Shown here: one piece after another, positions 50,539 through 61,200 of the stretch
Layout: each line of letters begins with the position of its first letter
Numbering within the stretch: the stretch's first letter is position 1
Source: Phascolarctobacterium_A sp902463975
GTDB lineage: Bacteria; Bacillota; Negativicutes; Acidaminococcales; Acidaminococcaceae
Direction: 5' to 3'
Length of the DNA: 64,000 bases
Assembly (NCBI RefSeq): GCF_902463975.1
Contig: NZ_CABQHJ010000005.1
Location: 31,510 to 95,509, forward strand
Translations under genes and position numbers: made by a program
The notes under the pieces: generated by a model
What the model saw: only the letters and a program-made list of their open reading frames with translations
Told to the model about the DNA's origin: nothing
The model's database searches: none

Positions 50539-52185
50539 ATGAACAAAAAGCTGATGGCAGCAGCTGTCATGTGCTCACTGATGAGTGCAACAGCATTCGC
50601 TGCAAACCCCATACCTACCTTTGATAAGGAGGCCGTAACGACACATCCTTACAACAGAACAGGTCAACAGGAGCAACAGGTAACAGGCATGCAGGGAGCC
50701 GGAGAGCTTTATAAGCCCGGCAATACAGGCACGGAGGCTAATCCGGCGTTTTTTGTTGCCAAGGTTAAACTGACAGGCTTCACGCTGCCCGATAAGAACG
50801 GCAAGCTGGCAGCTATCTGCAAAGAGTATGAAGGACGTAGCCTGCAGATGGCAGAGCTGCAGCAGCTCATCAGCAGAATTAATGAATATGCGCGCACCTG
50901 CGGCTATACTGTAGCGCAGGCTATTGTGCCGCCGCAGGAGGTAAAGCAGGGCGAGCTGGAAATTGCAGTTTACGTTGCCAAGTACGATGATATTGAGATT
51001 ATCAGCAATGAATCGGACGTAGCTGACAGAGTACTGGCCGGTTATATTCATAAGAATCTGCAAAGCGGTGCTTATATTATGGATAAGCCGCTGGAAATGA
51101 CAATGAACAACATCAACGATTTGCCGGGTGTTGTTGCCAGAGCGATTTTAGCACCGGGCAGCAAGCCTGGCAACACGAAGGTAAAGGTGCAGGTGCTGCG
51201 TCGTCCCGTCTGGAACAACTACGTATTTACTGACAACGCCGGTGGCTACTACAGCGGCCGTTATCGCTACGGCTTTAATACCGAAATCAATAACCCCGGT
51301 CATCAGGGTGACAAAATCATTTTGAACGGCATGCTCACCAACCATGATACTAAAAACTATGGTGCGCGTTATGAGGCGCCTGTCGGACGCGACGGCACCC
51401 GTTGGGGTATCGGTTGGAGCCAGAGCAGCTACGACATCAATACCAATAGCTTCTACGATTCTCTTGGTCAGTCGCGTGGCTTCAGCTTCTATGGTCTGAC
51501 GCCTGTATACCGCGACCGCATGAACCGCGTGACGGCGATTTATGGCTATGACCATCGTAAAATTAAGGACAGACTTCATTTGAAGGCTGCAGGGTTGGCC
51601 GGGGAGCTGAGCTGGGAGAAAATGGCCAATGTTTACCATGCAGGCATCAGCGGCAGCCAGTATCTGCCGAACCGCTTCAGCCAGTACAGCCTGATTTACT
51701 GGTATGGTAATTTGAGCAGTGGCAGTAAATCATTGGATGGCGACTACCATAAGCTGACAAGTGACCTGTTGCACGTTATTTATGACGGTAAAACTAACTA
51801 CCGCGTACAGCTCAGCGGCCAAATCGCCAACCGCAATCTGGACGGCAGCGAAATGTTCTACCTGGGCGGTATGAACGGCGTGCGTGCCTACGGTTCCAGT
51901 GAGGGCAGCGGCGATATTGGCTTTACTGCTACTGCCGAGGTGCGCCGTCAGACGGGCATCAAGGGCCTGGAGGCTGCTGCCTTTATCGACACAGGCGCAG
52001 TAAAATCGCATAATCCTGCTCCTATCGAGCATCTTTCCGGTTGGGGTGTGGGCCTGCGCTATAATTTGGATAATTCCTGGCATGCCCAATTGGATTATGC
52101 ACGCAAAATCAATGCGCAAAGGGACAGGGTTGAGCCGCGTGACCATAGCGGCCATATGTGGTTCCAGCTTTATAAAATGTTTTAA
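50539..52185 (+). CDS. Two-partner secretion transporter (FhaC/ShlB family)
   Basis: An outer-membrane TpsB pore of 548 residues that secretes the adjacent exoprotein. It has a signal peptide (1-21, ending ATAFA), a short linker and two POTRA domains (about 70-145 and 145-220; FFVAKVKLTGFTLPDKNG, GYTVAQAIVPPQEVKQGELE). A 16-strand barrel follows, with the conserved FYLGGMNGVRAYGSSEG-type loop 6 motif and a C-terminal LYKMF ending in phenylalanine. The frame extends 28 codons upstream, but GGAG nine bases before ATG 50539 and the signal peptide fix the start. It is 108 bases before its partner. Confidence 0.93.
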   Translation: MNKKLMAAAVMCSLMSATAFAANPIPTFDKEAVTTHPYNRTGQQEQQVTGMQGAGELYKPGNTGTEANPAFFVAKVKLTGFTLPDKNGKLAAICKEYEGRSLQMAELQQLISRINEYARTCGYTVAQAIVPPQEVKQGELEIAVYVAKYDDIEIISNESDVADRVLAGYIHKNLQSGAYIMDKPLEMTMNNINDLPGVVARAILAPGSKPGNTKVKVQVLRRPVWNNYVFTDNAGGYYSGRYRYGFNTEINNPGHQGDKIILNGMLTNHDTKNYGARYEAPVGRDGTRWGIGWSQSSYDINTNSFYDSLGQSRGFSFYGLTPVYRDRMNRVTAIYGYDHRKIKDRLHLKAAGLAGELSWEKMANVYHAGISGSQYLPNRFSQYSLIYWYGNLSSGSKSLDGDYHKLTSDLLHVIYDGKTNYRVQLSGQIANRNLDGSEMFYLGGMNGVRAYGSSEGSGDIGFTATAEVRRQTGIKGLEAAAFIDTGAVKSHNPAPIEHLSGWGVGLRYNLDNSWHAQLDYARKINAQRDRVEPRDHSGHMWFQLYKMF

Positions 52186-52199
52186 GTAATTTTGCCTGG

Positions 52200-52238
52200 T
52201 GCTTTTCTGCGTCTTAAAGTAGAAGGCACAGAAAAGCA
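52200..52238 (+). other. Intercistronic hairpin between the TpsB and TpsA genes
   Basis: TGCTTTTCTG and CAGAAAAGCA form a perfect 10-bp stem with a 19-base loop. With no T tract it is not a clear terminator. It may adjust the ratio of transporter to the very large exoprotein mRNA. Confidence 0.4.
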
Positions 52239-52293
52239 GGCTTATAAAATAAATTGATAATTGAATATGCAGCTTAAATGAAGGGAGAAAAAA

Positions 52294-55200
52294 ATGAAAC
52301 AAAAGGATAGTTTAAATAAACGTTTAAATACGCGTCTGGCCAGCCTTGTAATGCTTTCTGTGCTTTCAGTGCCATGGGTTGCCAGTGCCGCAGGCAACAG
52401 CGTTGTTGCCAACAACATGCTTCCCGGTAATGGGCAACAAGGTAACGTAATTGCCGGTAAGATTGAAGGTGGTTTTAACGGCAGCTGGACTCAGGGCAAC
52501 CAGATGAATTTGCACCAGACGACGCAAAATGCCATTGTCACCTGGGACAGCTTTTCTATCGGTGCCAATGCCAGCGTAACTATCCGTGGTGACCACAATA
52601 ACTTTAATATGCTGAACTATGTTACCGGCAGCGAAAGCTCGCAGATTTACGGCAAGCTGAATTCCTATGTCGGTGATAAGCAGGGCGGCAATATCTATCT
52701 TGTAAACCCCAACGGCGTGCAGATTTGCAACAGTGCGGAAATTAATGTCGGCAGCCTGCATATTGCCAACAAAAAGATAGATAATATCACCACCTGGACC
52801 GAAAATACTGATATCGCCAACGCGCTGAAGCAGAGTAAGGCGATGACCAACGCCGAGCTGATGAGCTTGGGCTATATCAACGCCAATAAGCTGGTCTTTG
52901 AAGGCGAGCGTGTAGTTATTGATATGGACCGCCTCAGCGGACTTGATACCACTAAGGCTGATGCCTTGACTATTGTCAGTCAGCCTTATGATGGCAAGAG
53001 TTTTAACGATAACCGCAAATATGATATTGTACTTGGCAGCAGTACGCCGAAGTCGGAAAAGGCCAAAAAATGGGGCGAATATATTGAGTTTGCTGATAAT
53101 GTTACCGGAGATAGATTGCAAGGCACGGTTCAAGCCGGCAATCCGGATGCACCGAACCAGTCCATTACGGAATTCTTTACCTACCGTTGGATTAAGGATG
53201 GCAAGGAATTAGAAAAAATTGGCGAAGAGACCGGCTGGGGCATGGGTGATCATTATGCCCTGCGCTATTCTATTGACCTGACGGGCAGTGACCAGACTCC
53301 TATCGGCGCTACTGCGGATAATGCCTTCAAGGGCAAGTTCGATGGTCTTGACAATTCTATCTTTGGTCTGAGCATTAATAACAGTGCTAACAGCAAGGGC
53401 GATGCTACAGGCCTCTTTGGCTTTACTGACGGCGCCATCATGGGTAATGTAACGCTGATTGCCGGTAGTGACAGTGTATCCATACAGGGCGGCACTACTG
53501 ATACCGGTGCTTTTATTGGTCATGCGGTGAATACCACGGTTAAGGGCGTCAACAGTACGTTGAAGGTCAGCGGTAAAAACAATGTTGGCGGTATTATCGG
53601 TTATGCTAAGGAAGATCGTTCTCTTACCTATAATTTTGCTGATCCTGCGGGTTCTGTTCAACCGGACAGCCGCAGCAACGAACTGTCGAATCTGACCAAC
53701 ACCGGTAATGTCAGCGGTGTTACTAACGTTGGCGGCCTGGTTGGCTATATGGATGGCGGCAAGCTGTCAAATGATGAGGAAAACCGTGCTCAGTACAAGG
53801 GGTCTTATAACCTTGGTAAAATTACCGGTATAGATAAGGGTACCGACTATTCGTCTAATATCGGCGGCTTGATTGGTAAAGCAGAAAATGCGACTGTTAG
53901 TGGCACGAAGAATACGCTGATTAACTATAATACTGTTGAGGGTGGCTATAATGTTGGCGGCATCGTCGGCAACGCCGCTAATACTACCGTTGCCAATGCT
54001 TCTAACGAAGGCATTGTCAAGGCCAACGGTTTTACTTTTGACAGTTATATTTATCATACAGATTACCAAAGCTGGAAGAATTATGGCACTGATATGCATG
54101 AGGTCAAGGTGCGTGCTGCCAATGTCGGCGGTATTGTGGGCAACAGCAGTGCCGGCAGCGAGCTGAAGGATGTAACCAACAAAGCAGATGTAAGCTCCGC
54201 ACTGGTAAAGAAATCAACTAACCAAGATAATCCTAGCGGTTTTGACCATTATGCTGCCGGCAACGTAGGCGGTATTGTCGGCCGTGCTGAAGACAGCAAT
54301 ATCACCAATGCTAATAACGTAGAAAGCAATATCCGCGGCGCTATGAACGTGGGCGGTATTGCCGGCTATTTTGGTTCCACGGATGTAAATAATCAAGAAA
54401 AGAAGGATTACCGTATTCTGAATGCTATTAACAACGGCGGCGATATAATGGCTACCGGCGGCATTAATGAGAATGGCGGCTTTACTTACGAAATTACCCG
54501 TAATGATTACAATACCCAAAATAATGAAAAATATATCACCGGTAACATTGGCGGCATAGCAGGCTATCTGTATGGTGCGCCGGTGCGTATTCAGGCTGCC
54601 GGCAACCGTGGCGATGTGCATACCGAGGCGGATACGTCGAAGCGGACGGCACAGGCTGCCAATGTCGGCGGTATTGTCGGTAAAATTGACATGCCGAAGG
54701 CAACGAATAGCGATGGTAACGTTCTGACTGATGACGAGCGCTTGGCAATCATCAAGAGCGATACAAGTGCTGCAGGTAATAGCGGTTATGCCAATGCAGT
54801 AGTTTCCAGCAGCTATAATACAGGTAATGTTAAGGGTTATACCAATATCGGCGGCATTGGTGGCTTTGCCTATAATGGCAGTATTGCTGCTTCCTACAAT
54901 GTAGGCGATATTAAAACAACACGTCTCAATGCACAGGGTACGACTCCAATTAATATGGGCGGTATCCTGGGTGACAGCACCGAACAAGCCAACGGCCGCA
55001 TTATCATTTACGATACCTATAACAAGGGTACGATTGGCGACAGCAGCTATACCACGTATGGACGCCATGTGGGCGGCATTGTCGGCCGTTTGAGCGGCAT
55101 TGTTGAAAAAAGCTATAACAACGGCGATATTTACAATGGCTACAACGTAGTTGGCGGTATTGCCGGCTATTGGTACAGTGGCTATCTGAAAAACGTTTTC

Positions 55201-58200
55201 AACACCGGTAATATTACTGTATATAACAAGAGCAATACGGATAGCCAGGTAGGCGGTATTGTTGGCTCTGTAGATCTGAACGGTGGCAATAAGAGCTGCG
55301 GTGAAATTGAAGATATGAGTATTGCCAATGCTTATAACCTTGGCTCTTTGCGTTCCTTTAAATTTACTAATAATAAATGCAACGTAGTTGGCGGCATTTT
55401 GGGTGCTACATATACTTGGCCAAGTAGTTTTAATCCTGGTAGTAACCACAAGTTGAATATAAGCAACGCCTACACTATGGGCAATTTGTATGTTGACAAT
55501 TATTTTGTAGGGGATATAGTTGGTGCTTTTCCTAAGAACACGCGAAGTAATGTTACGTTCAAGAATGTTTATTACATTCGTCCGCAGACAGATAATGGTT
55601 ACATTGATTTGACAACACCTCCTTCCAATATTCCTGGTATTACTATTCAACAAAACGCCAAGGTCATTAACTATAATGAGTTGGCGGATATGAGCAAGTG
55701 GGGGGACTTTGGCTTTTCCAAACAGACGCATGGAACAATAACAGGAGCAACGGATGATAACTGGCGTATGAGCAATGGTGCCAGCCTGCCGATGCTGAAC
55801 GCCTTCCTGTCAGGCTCGCATAAATATTTCAGCCAGGACAGCAACTGGCAGGCGTTTATGAAGGATAATGAGGGTGCCAATGTGCAGTATGGCACGGCCT
55901 ATGATCCGCTGCTGACTATTATCACCACCAAAAAGGATTTAAGCTTCAACTGGAGCGATATGGACCTGAAGAACAATGGCTCTCTGGCAGTTTTTGGCTT
56001 GCATGATACTGCAACAAATCTTAACTATACACCTGGCTTGACGCTGAACAATGTAGAAATTACCAACAGCACGCATATTTTTGGCGGTACTATTTACAGC
56101 GATGGCTTGCTGGAGCTCAACGCCAAGGATGATCTGAAAGATGGCCTGCGCTTTGGTATGGACAGCAAGCTTTACGGCAGTGACGTTGTGTTAAATACCA
56201 ACAGCTCTATGGAGCTGAGTGGTAGCGTTATTGCTACCGGTAATCATAACGAGCTTTCCAACTTTGATCCGGAAAAATCGCTTCAGCATGGCATAAACAT
56301 CAACGCCGCTGATTTAACTGTCTATGGTAAGCTGATTACCATGGGGGATGAGAAAGAAAGCACCCATGTTATTGTTCCCGGCATTAACTATGGCTATGGT
56401 AATTCCCTGGGACTGGACAAGGAAAATGTGTCAGACCAAAACAAGGCAATGACCTCTCAAGGCATGACTCATGCTTATTATCTGAAAACTAATACTGCCA
56501 AAACTGGCGATATCACTATCAACACCATGGAAAATACCCTGGAGAATGGCACGTATATGAGCGGCAGCGCCAACCTGCTGTACGGCAACTATAAAAAAGG
56601 CAAGCTTGAGACCAAGGGCAACCTGACTGTCAGCAGCAGCGGCAATATTTTGGTGGATAGCGACCTTGATGTCGCAGGCAGCATTAACCTAGGCGGTGCT
56701 GAAGTCCCTGATGGCTCCGGCGATGTCTATGTCAACGATATTACGCTGGACCTTTCCAATATCGGCGGCGAGCTGAAGGGCAACGACAAGGTGAAGGCGC
56801 TGCATAAATTTATTGATGCGCATAGCACAGAAGCAACCGGTATTTATGGCAATAACAACAGCGAGTATACAGATGACAAGCGTTCCATGAAAATCACCTT
56901 CGACCTTTGGGATGATAATTATGAGGTTGGCGGCGTTACAGGAAATCTTAACTATACAAAATATGACCTGACAGAAGATGGTACTACTACTGTCACGTTG
57001 ATAGATAAGCTGAAGAACCTGTATGTGGAATCAGCTGGTACTAAATATAACGAAAGCAATATCCGCAATGTTATTTATGCCTGGATAAGCAATGCCAACG
57101 AGCTGAATTCCCTGCAGCGTGTGGCTGAAAAACTGACTGACAGAGATGCTTTAAGCTATAATTACGTCCTGAAAAATGATATAGATGCCAGCGGCCTGGT
57201 AGATGCAAATGGCAAGAGCACCTATAATACTATTGGTAGAGGCGATATAGAATTTACGGGAACATTTGATGGCAATGGTCATACGATTGTCGGCTTGCAG
57301 GCTAACGGTGGCCTCTTTGGCAAGCTGGGCACTGGTGCGGTAGTTAAAAACGTAAACATTTCCTCTTCCGTATTCACAGGCAAAAATACTGGTGACAGCG
57401 TTGGCGCTGTAGCAGCAGAAAATAACGGCGGCACCATCAGCAATATTTCCGGCTATGGCAATACTGTGAAAGGCAATGGCGGTTATATTGGTGGCCTGGT
57501 AGGCAAAAACTACGGCGGTATTACTAACAGCGATGACCAGAGTACGGTTATCGCCGGTGCGAATACTGTAGCAGGCGGTATTGCGGGCGTTAATGCCGGT
57601 ACTTTTGATTGGGATACTTTTGTGGCGAAGGTCGGTTATATAGATAATGTTCAAAGCAACAGTGCTGTGACAACTGCCGGCCTGACTGCTGGTCAATACG
57701 CATCTAATCTGGGCGGTATTGTCGGCATCAACGAAATGCATCCGTTTATTAGCGGTTTGGGACCTGCATTGGACACGGATATTGATAATGTTTCCGCCCA
57801 TGGTGTTACCGGTAAATCGGGCAGTACTAAAATATCCGGTGGCATTGTCGGTACCAACAACGGCAAGCTTACCAATGTTTACAATGAGAGTATCATCCAC
57901 GGCTTTGAGGCTATTGGTGGTATTGCCGGCACCAATGTGATGCTCGATCCGGAAGACTGGTCAGCTAAGCAGGCAACGCTGGAAAACATTGCCAACGCTG
58001 TAGAAATTATTGGCGATGCAGGCAGCCAAAATGTCGGCGGTCTGGTAGGTATGCAGGACCATGCTAGTGCAAACCAGGGACGCAATACCGGCGCGATCAC
58101 CGGCTGCACTAATGTTGGTGGCATGGTTGGCTATAACACAGCGGATTCCTACCTCAATAACCTGGAAAATTCTCCGCAGGCTACTATTACCGGTATTACT

Positions 58201-61200
58201 AATGTCGGCGGTATCGCCGGTGTCAACGAGGGCGAAATTTCCGCAGATGACCAGATGAACCTGGTGAACAGCGGTGAAATCTACGGCTGGCACAATGTAG
58301 GCGGCATTGCCGGTAAAAACAGCGGTAAAATTGATAATGTCAATTCCAATATCAACCTGTATGTGATTGATAAAGAGACCAGAAATGCTTTGAAGGGCAG
58401 CACAGATATTGCAACTAACGCTCAGTTCTTTGGCGGCGTTACCGGTGAAAATGTGGGCATTATCACCAATGCGACCAACAGGGCCAGAGTGGATGCTGCG
58501 CAGGCTTCCTATGTAGGCGGCATTGTCGGCAAGAACACGCAAGACAGCGACAAGGTAGGCCAGCTGCTGGGCATGGGTAACAGCAATGAAGGCTTTGTCA
58601 TCGGCAAGAACTATGTCGGTGGTGTTATCGGCAAAAACGAAGTGGCTATTACCGGTACTGCCACACAAAGCGTAGGTATTGTCAACTCCGGTACCGTTAT
58701 TGCTACAGCTGGTGGTGCTGGTGGCATCATTGGTGAAAACAGTGCGGATATTACCCACGTCATCATGAAAAATGAGGGCGAAGTGCATGGTAATGCTTCT
58801 ATTGAAGGAAGTAAGGAAGAAAACGGCACCGGTGGTATTATCGGTGTAAATGCCGATGGCGCGAATATCAGCAATTCCTCCCTGATGAACAGAGTAAATG
58901 GTAATGTCAGCGGTGTAGCAAATGTAGGCGGTATTATCGGTATCAACCATGGTGTTATCACCGGTGGGCGCGATGCCAAGGACAATTATTACAAGTACCA
59001 GATTTATAACAACGGTACGATTCAGGCAGGATCCTATAATGCAACAAACGGTACTATTACAGCGTTTGCAGGAGAAAACATCGGCGGTCTGCTTGGCAAT
59101 AACAGCGGCACGCTGACGGCAGGCTATAACACCGGTGTGGTCGATGCAGGACAAAGCAGCAACGTTGGCGGCATTGCCGGTACTAACAGCGGCACGCTGG
59201 ACCAGGTGTTCAACAGCGTAGTAACAGTTACCAAAACTGCAACAGGCGAAACTGATGCCGAAGGCAGAAAGCTTTATAATTATACCTATACCGATGGCGG
59301 TGCAATCAGCGGCGCTAGCAATGTCGGCGGTATCGTTGGCAGTAATAAGGCTGGAGGCAAATTGAGCAATGCTTATAGCAGTACTGCGGTAGCAGGCGTT
59401 AGCAATGTGGCGAACATTGTGGGCAGCAATGCAGGCCAGGTAAGCAATATTTATGGCTATGCAGAAAATGGCAACACCAACGTTAATGGTAGCAATGTCA
59501 GCAACAGCTATATCATCAAGAAAGACGGTACGCTGGCAGAAAATGGCAATGATGCCAAGAAGCTGGGCAGCTACGATTTTGATGATAAGGATAAAACCTG
59601 GAAGCTTTACGATAAACGCACTAACCCGCTGCTGAAGGTGTTCCTAACTAAGGTTACGGTAGCAGATGACCTGCCAAAAGGTTGGGTTTACGATGCGACA
59701 AATCATCTTGATATCCATGGCTGGATTGAAAACGGCAAGCTGACTACAAATGATCCGGCCAACGATGCCTTTAAAGCGTATAAGAACAACAACAGTCTGC
59801 TGCAGGGCGAAGAACTGAAAAACGTCGATACCTACAGCAGTTGGCTGTGGTCCGGGCAGATTGCCAGCGGTGGCGAAGTAGGCCCCAACAACCTGGGCTA
59901 TGACTTTACCGTGGGTGATATTACTGTTACCAAAAAGGTGCTGAATGTTACCGGTAATACTGTTAACAGAACGTATGGCGATTTGCTGAAAAAACATGAC
60001 TATGCATTGAGCATTAATGGATTTGACGGCTTCAACGACGCTATGAAGGCAGAGCTGGATGGCAAGGTAACTATCACTGATTCACAGGATACAATCCAAA
60101 ACAGCAAGGATACAGGTATTATTACTGTTGGGGATGAAAAGCGTACTAAGGATAAGGGAGCGTATAATTGGCATGCAGGCGTTAAGCTTGATGAAAGCCT
60201 TATAGGCAATTATGAATTCATAAACGATGGTGAGAGCAGCACAACGACGACAGTTCATGGCGTATCTAATGTTTTGGCGCGCAAGGTTTACCTGAATAAT
60301 ATTAATGCTAATCTGACCTACGGCAGTAATGATGCTATTAATAACCATATCAATGGCGTGGTAAGCATTAAGGATTTGGCAAATGCTATTGTTTATGGTG
60401 ATAACGTCAAGCTGGCTGATGGTGCCGTCGTTAATGTGAAGGATGGCAGCAGCTATGCGACTAATAAGGGCGGGCGCAATACTGCGGATGCTGGTACATA
60501 TGATAACAGCCTGAAGATTGATAATGCAGCGCTTACCGGCGATGCAAGTAAGTTGGGCAACTATGAGCTGGTTAATGACGCTACAGGCAGTATTACAGTT
60601 GACCAGGCAACTATGCACGTTAAGCTGAACGATGTTGAGCGTACCTATGGCAATACAGCGCTGATTAATGGTACAGCATATGGCGTTAACAGCCTGCTTG
60701 GTAATGTCAACGGTGATAATTATGCTGCTGGCGATGTAACTATAAACAAGGTTACCGGCGATGGCGCGCTGACAGGCGCAAGCACAGGCAAGGTAACTAA
60801 TGATGCTGATGATGCTTATACGTGGAATGCCAATGTGGTTACAGCGAACGATAAGCTTAAACAAAACTACAAGCTGGTTGTTGATGATGGTGCTTCCGTG
60901 GTTAAGCAGGCAACCTTGCAGGTAAGCTTGAATGACGTAGTACGCACCTATGGTAATGCAACGATTACCAGTGGCGGTTACAGCGCAAGCGGTATCGAAG
61001 GCCTGGTAAACGGCGACAACTATGACGCAAGCGCAATCACAGTAAACAAGACAAGCGATGGCGCAATTGCTGGCGTAAGCGGCAGCAAGGTAACGAACGA
61101 TGCTGGCGGTTATACTTGGAGCGGTACTTTAACAACAGACAATGCAGCACTGAAGAATAACTATAAGCTGGAATTGAAAGGCGATGGCAAGTCTGTTGTA

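Noticed and set aside
54214..55731. 505-codon open frame on the - strand inside the exoprotein
   Set aside because: The + strand frame is continuous with clear GLUG repeats. Repetitive G/N/T codon use produces long antisense frames throughout this gene.
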